The notes under the pieces: generated by a model
Databases searched by the model: none
What the model saw: the letters and a program-made list of their open reading frames with translations, nothing else
Told to the model about the DNA's origin: nothing
Program-made: the position numbers and the translations under genes
In this document: piece after piece, positions 33,083-40,937 of the stretch
Layout of the letters: each line of letters begins with the position of its first letter
Numbering within the stretch: the stretch's first letter is position 1
Source: Rikenellaceae bacterium
GTDB taxonomy: Bacteria; Bacteroidota; Bacteroidia; Bacteroidales; Rikenellaceae
DNA length: 64,000 bases
Direction: 5' to 3'
Assembly (NCBI GenBank): GCA_021201795.1
Contig: JAJQEF010000002.1
Span: forward strand, 1 to 64,000

Positions 33083-35968
33083 ATGGCAGAGGGTAAGAAA
33101 AAATTAAACGGCCTGAGTGAAGACCAGGTTAAAGAAAGCCGGAAAAAATACGGAAAAAATATCCTTACTCCGCCGGAAAAAGAATCGGCATGGAAATTAT
33201 TTCTCGAAAAATTTCAGGACCCGGTCATCAGGGTGCTGCTTATAGCAGCATTTCTCTCTTTAGGGATATCTTTTGTCGAAAAAGAATTTGCCGAGACTAT
33301 CGGAATATTCTGCGCGATCTTTCTTGCTACCGGAATCGCTTTCTGGTTCGAATACGACGCACAGAAAAAATTCGATATGCTGGGTAAAGTAGACGACGAT
33401 ATACCCTATAAAGTAATTCGTAACGGAGAGCTCAAACAAATACCAAAAATAGATATTGTCGTCGGGGATGTATTGTTAATAGAGACAGGAGAAGAAGTTC
33501 CTGCAGACGGCACCCTTGCAGAATCCGTATCCCTTACCGTAAACGAATCCAACCTTACGGGCGAACCCATGACATCCAAAGATGCGGATATGACTAAAAC
33601 CGATCCCGAAGCGACTTACCCGAGCTATATGCTGATGCGTGGTACGTCGATTATGGAGGGTCATGGAACGGTTACGGTCACCGCTGTCGGCGATTCGACC
33701 GAATACGGTAAAGTTGCGCGGCAGTCCGCTATAAAACCTGACGAAAAAACACCTCTCAGCATACAACTCGAGAGCCTCGCAAAATTTATCGGCGTAGTAG
33801 GTTTTTCCATCGCGTTCCTGACATTTATAATTCTGTTTCTTAAAGACATTTTCCTATCAGAATATGAATATTCGTTCGCACAGATATGGACACTGGCATG
33901 CTCTTTAATTGCTCTCGCAGTAATGATGATAAAAGTATGGGTTCCTATAATTTTCGACGGACTCGAACTCGCAGAAAAAAAGAAAGACCTTCCTTTTCTT
34001 GTCGAAAAATTCGGATGGGTCAAATGGATACTGATCGGTGCAATGGTATTTCTAATACTTTGCGCCGCAGGATTTTTATTCGGAGTGGACCCTACTGAAG
34101 GAAGTTCATGGCTTACACTCGATTCGGCGAATAGGCTGCTTAAATATTTCATGATATCTGTTACACTGATTGTTGTAGCAGTACCCGAAGGACTTCCGAT
34201 GAGTGTGACACTCAGTCTCGCGTTAAGTATGCGGCGGATGCTCAAAACCAACAATCTTGTACGCAATATGCACGCCTGCGAGACTATGGGAGCAGTAACG
34301 GTTATATGCACGGATAAAACCGGAACCCTAACTCAAAACCGCATGACAGTAGAAGAAACCCAGTTTTTTTCACTCAAGGATCAAAAAATAAGTGGTGATG
34401 GAATAAGCAAACTCGTAACTAAAAGTATTGCGGTAAATTCTACCGCGTTTCTTGAAAAAAGTGAAGATACCAAAGTTGTAGGGAACCCTACGGAAGGTGC
34501 ACTGCTTCTATGGCTTGATTCATTCGGCATCTATTACAAGGATATCCGGGATAAAACGAAAATAGTGGACCAACTCACTTTCAACACCGAAAGAAAGTAC
34601 ATGGCCACGCTGGAAAAAAATAGCCAGGAAAAAATCTTATATATAAAAGGCGCACCTGAAATAGTTTTCGCCAAATGCACTAAAGTACTGATCGACGGAG
34701 ATGAAGTTCCGGTCGAAGCATATGCGGAAAAAATAACCGAATTAACCCTCAAATATCAGAAGAAGGCTATGCGGACCTTGGGATTTGCCTATTGCCATCC
34801 TACTGAAAGTGCAAAAACATGCGAAGAAGCCATAGAGAACTGCGAACTGGTTTTTCTCGGTATTACAGCAATAATGGATCCGGTCCGGGAAGATGTACCG
34901 GCAGCTATTAAAGAGTGTACGGATGCAGGAATAGATATTAAAATAGTTACTGGCGATACTCCTGCAACGGCAACGGAAATAGCACGCAAGATCGGACTTT
35001 TCAATGAAAATGACGGAGACAGGAATATTATAACCGGTACTGATTTTGAGAATTGTTCTGATGAAGAATTGCTTCTGAGGCTCGACGAGATAAAAATCAT
35101 GGCACGTGCAAGGCCCACGGATAAACAACGGCTCGTGCAGTTACTGCAAAAAAATGGAGAGATCGTCGCTGTGACGGGTGACGGAACCAACGATGCGCCA
35201 GCTCTGAATTTCGCTCATGTCGGCTTATCCATGGGAACTGGCACCTCCGTAGCAAAAGAAGCGAGCGACATAACTTTGTTAGACGACTCGTTCGGTAGTA
35301 TTGCCACTGCGGTTTTATGGGGGCGGTCATTATATAAGAACATTCAGAGATTTGTGATTTTCCAACTGACGATCAATTTTACAGCCATCATAATTGTTTT
35401 CGCGGGTTCGATATTCGGCACGGAGCTACCTTTGACCGTAACCCAGATGTTGTGGGTTAACCTTATAATGGATACGTTTGCAGCCTGCGCCCTCGCATCG
35501 CTGCCTCCGGATAAACTCGTAATGAAAGAGAAGCCGCGGCGTTCCACGGATTTCATCGTGAACCGCGAAATGAAAAACAACATTTTTATTACCGGCTCTT
35601 TATTCGTGGCCGTGCTTGCGGGAATGCTATTTTATTTCGGATCGAGTGTAAACATTTACCAGCTGTCCGTATTTTTTACTGTATTCGTCATGCTGCAATT
35701 CTGGAACATGTTCAACGCTAAGGCCTTCGGAACACTGAGAACCGCATTTTGCACAATGTCGCAATCAAAGGTCTTCTTATCCATATTATTAGTTATACTC
35801 ATAGGTCAGATCATCATTGTTAATTATGCAGGGGAAGTATTCCGGACGGTTCCTGTAAAACTTCATGACTGGGTATATATCATATTGGCTACTTCTATAG
35901 TAATGTGGTTGGGAGAGGCAGCCAGATGGTTCAGAAGAAGAAAAAAATATAAGTTCCTGATAAGATAA
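33083..35968 (+). CDS. Calcium-translocating P-type ATPase, PMCA type
   Basis: This membrane pump of 961 residues shows the actuator TGE motif (NESNLTGEPMT), the phosphorylation site CDKTGTLTQNRM, the nucleotide-domain KGAPE, and the hinge TGDGTNDAPAL. The ion-site helix reads VTLIVVAVPEGLPM. The segment between helices M3 and M4 is longer than usual, with two extra hydrophobic stretches (IWTLACSLIALAVMMIKVWV and WILIGAMVFLILCAAGFLF) before LLKYFM. It starts 18 bases after the S4 gene and is probably part of the same transcript. Confidence 0.94.
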   Translation: MAEGKKKLNGLSEDQVKESRKKYGKNILTPPEKESAWKLFLEKFQDPVIRVLLIAAFLSLGISFVEKEFAETIGIFCAIFLATGIAFWFEYDAQKKFDMLGKVDDDIPYKVIRNGELKQIPKIDIVVGDVLLIETGEEVPADGTLAESVSLTVNESNLTGEPMTSKDADMTKTDPEATYPSYMLMRGTSIMEGHGTVTVTAVGDSTEYGKVARQSAIKPDEKTPLSIQLESLAKFIGVVGFSIAFLTFIILFLKDIFLSEYEYSFAQIWTLACSLIALAVMMIKVWVPIIFDGLELAEKKKDLPFLVEKFGWVKWILIGAMVFLILCAAGFLFGVDPTEGSSWLTLDSANRLLKYFMISVTLIVVAVPEGLPMSVTLSLALSMRRMLKTNNLVRNMHACETMGAVTVICTDKTGTLTQNRMTVEETQFFSLKDQKISGDGISKLVTKSIAVNSTAFLEKSEDTKVVGNPTEGALLLWLDSFGIYYKDIRDKTKIVDQLTFNTERKYMATLEKNSQEKILYIKGAPEIVFAKCTKVLIDGDEVPVEAYAEKITELTLKYQKKAMRTLGFAYCHPTESAKTCEEAIENCELVFLGITAIMDPVREDVPAAIKECTDAGIDIKIVTGDTPATATEIARKIGLFNENDGDRNIITGTDFENCSDEELLLRLDEIKIMARARPTDKQRLVQLLQKNGEIVAVTGDGTNDAPALNFAHVGLSMGTGTSVAKEASDITLLDDSFGSIATAVLWGRSLYKNIQRFVIFQLTINFTAIIIVFAGSIFGTELPLTVTQMLWVNLIMDTFAACALASLPPDKLVMKEKPRRSTDFIVNREMKNNIFITGSLFVAVLAGMLFYFGSSVNIYQLSVFFTVFVMLQFWNMFNAKAFGTLRTAFCTMSQSKVFLSILLVILIGQIIIVNYAGEVFRTVPVKLHDWVYIILATSIVMWLGEAARWFRRRKKYKFLIR

Positions 35969-36039
35969 AGTAAGACAACGTTCACATTCTTATGAAAATA
36001 AGATAGGTAAACGTTGTCCGGAAAATTGTAGATTAAAAA

Positions 36040-36726
36040 TTAAAACGCCACTCCTAAGCGGATCATAAAGTTGTTGGTGTACGATTCACTGTCATCAAAA
36101 GTTTCTATAAATCCACGCCTGAATGTAAAGTCAAGGTTGAACCGGCCGTACCACACGCCAAACCCGGCATTTAAACCCACATCATAGCGATTCCAATCAT
36201 CCCAGTCTTTCATTTTATAGCTCTCCTCATAACCGTTATATTCTATCTTCATTTTTCCAGCATAATCGTAAGCCGCGAATGCCCCTAAGTGGGCATCGAT
36301 TTTAAAGTCTTCCGTTATTCCGTATTTCCAACCGAATGTAAACGGTGAGATATGAACATTATGGGATATGAGGCTCTCTTCATAATCATATACTTTTTCT
36401 TCATATCCGGCGCCACGGGATGAAGCTCCGAACTCCATTCCCCAGTAAGCTCCCTTACGGGCTATCGATTTATGGAATCCCAAAGTTACATCATACCCTA
36501 CCTTGCCCTTAAGGTCATCTCCTCCATCGCCGGCAAAGTTCATTATATTGAGTCCGGCACGAAGAAACCACTGATTCATAGCAATTACAGGCTCCGGTTC
36601 CGGCTCCGGCATGGTTACGGTAGTTATGCTTTTAATTGTGGAGGAAACGATATTCGAGCTTGAATTTTGCGCATTAACATTAAATGCCGCTATAAGCACA
36701 ATTACCGAAAAAATTATTTTTTTCAT
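36040..36726 (-). CDS. Outer-membrane beta-barrel protein, unknown role
   Basis: A signal peptide ending in FNVNAQ is followed by a Pro/Glu stretch (MPEPEPEPV) and amphipathic strands with aromatic girdles, ending in a C-terminal Phe (MIRLGVAF), as in porin-type small barrels of about 230 residues. It follows the 163-residue secreted protein by 26 bases on the same strand; the pair probably forms an operon. Confidence 0.85.
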   Translation of the reverse strand: MKKIIFSVIVLIAAFNVNAQNSSSNIVSSTIKSITTVTMPEPEPEPVIAMNQWFLRAGLNIMNFAGDGGDDLKGKVGYDVTLGFHKSIARKGAYWGMEFGASSRGAGYEEKVYDYEESLISHNVHISPFTFGWKYGITEDFKIDAHLGAFAAYDYAGKMKIEYNGYEESYKMKDWDDWNRYDVGLNAGFGVWYGRFNLDFTFRRGFIETFDDSESYTNNFMIRLGVAF

Positions 36727-36752
36727 AATAAAGTATGTAAAAATTTTAAGTA

Positions 36753-37244
36753 TTATTTAATTATTGCAGCAACTTTATCATTGGTAGTGAATGTTTTATC
36801 CATTCTTATCCATTCATAGTCTTCCCTCGTGGCCGTCGCCCAGTTTGCGAATCTTGCCGGATATCCCACCACTTTAAGTTTATAATTATTTTGCGTTTTA
36901 TCGTACCCCAGATTGAACATGGCAGCTACCAGCATATCGCACTTTATACCTCTTTTTCTGGAGGCTTCCTCGGAAGCAATGTAGACACCCCAGCTACGAA
37001 CCTCTTCCAGTTCGCCCCTCATGCTTACTTCGACTTTCTCCCTCGACAGGACAAACGTTTCTTCAAATCTTACGGAATCCACTATAAGTTCTACGACCGT
37101 AGGTTTTACATAAGTACTCGATACGGGCTCCGGCACACGGGCCTGAGTATTCTGGTACTCAAATTCCGTAACCAAAGTTTTTTGTGCCACTCCCACGGGC
37201 ACGAAGGCAAGAAAAATAAATCCAGTCAAAATCAGTTTCTTCAT
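36753..37244 (-). CDS. Secreted protein of unknown function
   Basis: The 163 residues have a signal peptide (LILTGFIFLAFVPVGVAQ) and a mature part rich in charged residues without a recognised domain. The segment PEPVSSTYVKPTVVELIVDS resembles the Pro/Glu linker of the next gene. I see no catalytic motif. It is the first gene of a two-gene envelope operon. Confidence 0.8.
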   Translation of the reverse strand: MKKLILTGFIFLAFVPVGVAQKTLVTEFEYQNTQARVPEPVSSTYVKPTVVELIVDSVRFEETFVLSREKVEVSMRGELEEVRSWGVYIASEEASRKRGIKCDMLVAAMFNLGYDKTQNNYKLKVVGYPARFANWATATREDYEWIRMDKTFTTNDKVAAIIK

Positions 37245-37359
37245 TTTTTATCGTATTTAATTACATAATTTCATCCAAGCAAGCCTTATAAAGTATAAAT
37301 ACACACGTCGGGCATACTCTTTATAACTTTATATAAGTATTATCGAACAGAATTTTGCA

Positions 37360-37394
37360 CAAATGTACGCAAAAGAAGAGAACAGACTGACAAA
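37360..37394 (-). promoter_or_regulatory. Candidate promoter of the two-gene envelope operon
   Basis: TACATTTG (37367..37360, minus strand) matches the -7 consensus, with TTTG at 37394..37391, a spacing of 23 bases, slightly long. Confidence 0.35.
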
Positions 37395-37427
37395 CAGTTA
37401 GTTCCAAAAAGCAAACAGAATTGTATC

Positions 37428-37676
37428 TTATTTGGATACAGTAGCATTAACTTCATTCCGGATATCCGATTTTATTTCATTGGAAATTTCATGGAAGAAA
37501 TTATATTCGAGAATACGGGAGATGCGCCATAGCAGGGGAATATCGATACTTTCCTTTCGGAATATTTTATAAACGTTCGGGCGGGTACAGCATAACTGCG
37601 CAGCAAACCATGTAACAGTTCGCCCCTGTTCATGCAGTTTACGTTCGATAAGCTGTCCGGTATGAATCATATCCAC
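37428..37676 (-). CDS. XRE-like HTH protein, 82 residues
   Basis: One HTH (GQLIERKLHEQGRTVTWFAA, then CCTRPNVYKIFRKESIDIPL) fills the N-terminal 60 residues; the C-terminal tail is charged. It resembles a small regulator common in Bacteroidales with the QLCC/NVYK signature. No palindromic operator is seen in front of it. The minus-strand region just upstream (37690-37890) looks non-coding but structured. Confidence 0.85.
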   Translation of the reverse strand: MDMIHTGQLIERKLHEQGRTVTWFAAQLCCTRPNVYKIFRKESIDIPLLWRISRILEYNFFHEISNEIKSDIRNEVNATVSK

Positions 37677-37689
37677 ACTCCGTTAATGA

Positions 37690-37890
37690 ACCGCCTCGAT
37701 TCCCTGTTAGGTGATAGTTTGAAACACAGATTATATATATACAGAAGCGTGGGAATCTTACCTTCGCCCGTTCCGTATTTCGAGGCCTTCGCATGCCCAC
37801 CTTTCGAGAACGAGCAACGCAGAAAGCCCACGCCGATATGTAAGCACCAGCATATTTCTTTCCAGAAATAATAGCGGTGCATGAAAACAC
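37690..37890 (-). other. Non-coding stretch with long-range stem upstream of the HTH gene
   Basis: On the minus strand GGCGTGGG (near 37835) can pair with CCCACGC (near 37750), and shorter stems lie between. Three overlapping frames are open but none has protein-like composition. It may be an RNA leader of the HTH gene or a separate RNA. Confidence 0.3.
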
Positions 37891-37962
37891 ATATCAGGAG
37901 GACGTCTTTTGTTGCTATCCATCTATCGAAAGGTCAAAAATTTGCGAAGTTTTGAAATAAGA

Positions 37963-38040
37963 AAGACAGACGCCTGTAAACGTCTTCTATATAAACAGCA
38001 CTACCCACTCCACCCGAGGGCCTTCTGCGAAATAGTGCGT
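37963..38040 (-). ncRNA. Candidate small RNA
   Basis: On the minus strand a TAACTTTA (-7-like, one mismatch) is followed by a segment in which GCACTA and TAGTGC close a GC-rich loop (GGCCCTCGGGTGGAGTGGG), and then by a hairpin AGACG..CGTCT with a T-rich tail near 37965. Size would be about 75-80 nt. No ORF is present. Confidence 0.35.
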
Positions 38041-38078
38041 TGTAAAGTTAGGAAAATATAGTTAAATACATAATAGAA

Positions 38079-38100
38079 ACGGCAGCCTTGAAGCCGCCGT
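38079..38100 (-). terminator. Terminator of the superoxide dismutase gene
   Basis: On the minus strand ACGGCGGCTT and GGCTGCCGT pair with one G-T and are followed by TTTCTATTA, 30 bases past the stop. Confidence 0.65.
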
Positions 38101-38128
38101 CACATACTTTTAGAGTAATGAGCAGAGT

Positions 38129-38770
38129 TTATCTATCCGAATATCTTTTTTCAACCATATCCCAATCCACGATTTTCCAGATATTATTAAGGTAATTATT
38201 CTTTTCATTGCGGTAGTCTATATAATAGGAATGTTCCCACATATCTATAGCAATCAAAGGAACTTTACCGTTCCTGAGCGGATTATCGGCATTCTGCGTC
38301 GTCATTATTCCCAGGTTACCATCGGCATCGCTTATCAGCCACGTCCAGCCGGAACCAAAAAGATTACCTGCAGATTCTCCAAATTTCTTTTTGAAGTCGT
38401 CAAACGATCCGAAATCCCGCATAATAGCATCGGATAACTCTCCTGACGGACGGCCTTTGGCTTCCGCCTCCGGGCATAATCCGTCAAAGAAAAGAATATG
38501 GTTCACAATTTGCGCACCGTTATTGAAAATGCTTCCGGTAGATGTCCTAACTATCTCTGTTAGACTTGCATTTTCATAATCAGTACCGGCAGTCAGTTGG
38601 TTAAGTTTATCGACATAAGCCTTGACGTGTCTGCCATGATGATATTCAACAGTTTCCCTGCTCATTACCGGTTCAAGAGCATCTGTCTTATAAGGAAGTT
38701 CAGGTAATGTAAAGCCGTAAATTGCAAGTATAAAACCAGTAGATACAATAAGATTTTTAATTTTATGCAT
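38129..38770 (-). CDS. Fe/Mn superoxide dismutase with export-like N terminus
   Basis: The enzyme converts superoxide to peroxide and oxygen. Metal ligands are visible in EYHHGRHVKAYV, QIVNHILFF, and DMWEHSYYIDY. The FGSGWTWL motif is also conserved. From ATG 38770 the product starts MHKIKNLIVSTGFILAIYG, a basic n-region plus 14 hydrophobic residues, before the usual first residues FTLPELPYKTDALEP. Cytoplasmic relatives start at that last segment. An upstream ATG at 38812 would add 14 residues before the hydrophobic part and is less likely. Confidence 0.92.
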   Translation of the reverse strand: MHKIKNLIVSTGFILAIYGFTLPELPYKTDALEPVMSRETVEYHHGRHVKAYVDKLNQLTAGTDYENASLTEIVRTSTGSIFNNGAQIVNHILFFDGLCPEAEAKGRPSGELSDAIMRDFGSFDDFKKKFGESAGNLFGSGWTWLISDADGNLGIMTTQNADNPLRNGKVPLIAIDMWEHSYYIDYRNEKNNYLNNIWKIVDWDMVEKRYSDR

Positions 38771-38837
38771 TTTATTATGTTTTATTGATTTACGGCTACA
38801 CCCAAGAATCATTCCATTAGAAGCCGGATAAACTATT

Positions 38838-39107
38838 TCATATTAAATCAGAAAGTTTTTTAGTGTTACATATCAACTTGGTTTTTATTTCATTATATCT
38901 TAAATCGATCACAGTTTCATACATTACAGCATTTCCATATTTGTCCCTGCATTCCACTTTTCTTTTTATGGAATGATCCGGAAGCATTCCCGGATTACCA
39001 ATATTCATTATTTCCAATCCTGTAAATTTTAAAATTAATTTTTCGATAATCATTTTACTTCCGTGATCAATCATAAGAATTCCGTTTAATAAAACTTTTT
39101 TATTCAT
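38838..39107 (-). CDS. Small protein of unknown function, 89 residues
   Basis: The product has no signal peptide, mixed hydrophobic strands (VLLNGILMIDHG, KLILKFTGLEIMNI) and ends in KTKLICNTKKLSDLI. No family is recognised. It is AT-rich compared with neighbours and sits alone between sodB and tRNA-Pro, so it may be a recent acquisition. The 250 bases upstream of it show nothing else. Confidence 0.55.
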   Translation of the reverse strand: MNKKVLLNGILMIDHGSKMIIEKLILKFTGLEIMNIGNPGMLPDHSIKRKVECRDKYGNAVMYETVIDLRYNEIKTKLICNTKKLSDLI

Positions 39108-39355
39108 TTTAGCATTTTTGTAGATAGTTAGCCACCAACCGTATTTGGGTCGTATTAGTTTTTAAAAACATGCAGTTAACAAGTTTATCGGCAAAATGGT
39201 GGGGGCCTGCCATAAGGATAATTTAAGTCGTTAATCAATTTTACATTGCTTAAGAATCAAATTTTCCCAATAAAACTCAAAGATAGAATATAAATACGAC
39301 TAAAAACAGTATTTTATATAGTAAAAATTATTATAGAGAAATTCTAAGACATAAA

Positions 39356-39385
39356 AAAATGGAACCTTTTACAAGATTCCATTTT
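39356..39385 (-). terminator. Terminator of tRNA-Pro
   Basis: AAAATGGAA and TTCCATTTT form a 9-bp stem and are followed by T residues on the minus strand, 3 bases past the tRNA 3' end. Confidence 0.8.
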
Positions 39386-39387
39386 TG

Positions 39388-39462
39388 TCGGGGAGACTGG
39401 ATTCGAACCAGCGACCTCCACGTCCCGAACGTGGCGCGCTAACCGGACTGCGCTACACCCCG
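39388..39462 (-). tRNA. tRNA-Pro(CGG)
   Basis: The minus-strand cloverleaf begins CGGGGTG, has D arm TAGCGCAGTCCGGTTAGCGC, anticodon stem CCACG/CGTGG around TTCGGGA (anticodon CGG), and T arm GGTTCGAATCC. The C1-G72 pair at the acceptor end is typical of tRNA-Pro. One T-T mismatch lies in the acceptor stem. Confidence 0.93.
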
Positions 39463-39512
39463 TATTGCGGTGCAAATATATTAAAATAAGAGATAAAAAA
39501 TAGTGGTTATAT

Positions 39513-40871
39513 TTATTTTTTTACTCTTTTTCCCAAAAGAGTGGCAGATGTGCAATCAGTAATTTCAACATATACATAATCTCCCGGTTTCTCATTATCG
39601 GCTGCAAACACTACTACTTTATTTTGAGAATTCCTTCCGGACATATCGCTGCTGCTTTTTTTAGATGTTCCCTCAACCAGAACTTCGAAAATTTTTCCAA
39701 TATCTTTCTTATTGCTCGCGAGGGACAATCTATTCTGAAGATTTATAATTTCTGTTAATCTGCGGGTTTTAACGTCATCCGGCACATCATCTGCATAATT
39801 TCGGGCAGCCTGTGTGCCGGGTCTTTCGGAATACTTGAACATAAAAGCAAAAGAATATCCTACTGACTCCATTAACGATAAGGTACCTTTATGGTCTTCT
39901 TCTGTTTCTCCACAGAATCCAGCTATAAGATCCGTCGATATTTCACACTCAGGAATTATTCTTTTTATCGCCCCTATACGGTCGAGATACCACTCACGAG
40001 TATATTTCCGGTTCATGAGCTTGAGAACAGAATTACTGCCTGACTGTGCAGGGAGATGGATCGATTTACAAATATTATTATAATCACGCATCGCATAAAG
40101 TACCTCGTCGCTCAAGTCTTTGGGATGCGAGGTAGAGAATCTCACTCTCAGCTCCGGTGAAACCGAAGCTACTCTTCGAAGTAATTCCGAGAAGTCCGTT
40201 TGATTTCCTTTATCATCATTAAAATTATAGGAATTTACATTCTGGCCCAACAACGTGACCTCCTTGTATCCATTGCTGACAAGATCGTTTATCTCGTTCA
40301 GGATAGTTTCCGGATCACGACTTCTTTCCCTACCTCGTGTGTAAGGTACAACACAGTAAGAACACATATTATTGCATCCCCTCATTATGGATACGAATGC
40401 CGAGATTCCGTCTTTGCCGAGCCTCACCGGAGAGATCTCCGCATAAGTTTCCTCCTTCGAAAGTTCGACATTGACTGCCTTGCTTCCGTCCGATGCAGTT
40501 CGTATCAATACGGGAAGTTCGCGGTAAGAATCGGGACCTGCAATAATATCGACAAGTTTCTCTTTCTCGATAAGGTCTTCCTTAAGTCTTTCGGCCATAC
40601 ACCCGATTATACCTACGATAAGAGAATTATTGTTCTTTTTGTATTGTTTAATATCCCTGAGACGACCCCATATACGCTGTTCTGCGTTATCCCTTATGGA
40701 ACACGTATTGATAAATATTATATCAGCCTCGGAGATATTTTCCGTATGCCGATAGCCTTCTTTTTTAAGTATGGACACCACGACTTCGCTGTCATTGACA
40801 TTCATCTGGCATCCGTATGTTTCGATATAAATTTTCTGTCCGTTCCCTGTTCCCGGGCGCAATATTTCCAT
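39513..40871 (-). CDS. miaB: tRNA-i6A37 methylthiotransferase MiaB
   Basis: MiaB is a radical-SAM enzyme that adds a methylthio group to i6A37 of tRNAs. The 452 residues have the UPF0004 domain (KIYIETYGCQMNVNDSEVV) with three cysteines, the radical-SAM motif MRGCNNMCSYCVVPYTRGRE, and a C-terminal TRAM domain. No other gene is coupled to it. Confidence 0.96.
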   Translation of the reverse strand: MEILRPGTGNGQKIYIETYGCQMNVNDSEVVVSILKKEGYRHTENISEADIIFINTCSIRDNAEQRIWGRLRDIKQYKKNNNSLIVGIIGCMAERLKEDLIEKEKLVDIIAGPDSYRELPVLIRTASDGSKAVNVELSKEETYAEISPVRLGKDGISAFVSIMRGCNNMCSYCVVPYTRGRERSRDPETILNEINDLVSNGYKEVTLLGQNVNSYNFNDDKGNQTDFSELLRRVASVSPELRVRFSTSHPKDLSDEVLYAMRDYNNICKSIHLPAQSGSNSVLKLMNRKYTREWYLDRIGAIKRIIPECEISTDLIAGFCGETEEDHKGTLSLMESVGYSFAFMFKYSERPGTQAARNYADDVPDDVKTRRLTEIINLQNRLSLASNKKDIGKIFEVLVEGTSKKSSSDMSGRNSQNKVVVFAADNEKPGDYVYVEITDCTSATLLGKRVKK

Positions 40872-40937
40872 AAGACCGCAAAATATGTGAATGCAGGTGC
40901 AAAAGTAGCAATAAGAATGTAATTATTAAAAAAGAAA

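Noticed and set aside
37632..37890. Overlapping frames of 71-83 residues upstream of the HTH gene
   Set aside because: Three frames are open together in GC-rich DNA with long-range base pairing, and none has protein-like composition; I treat the region as non-coding.
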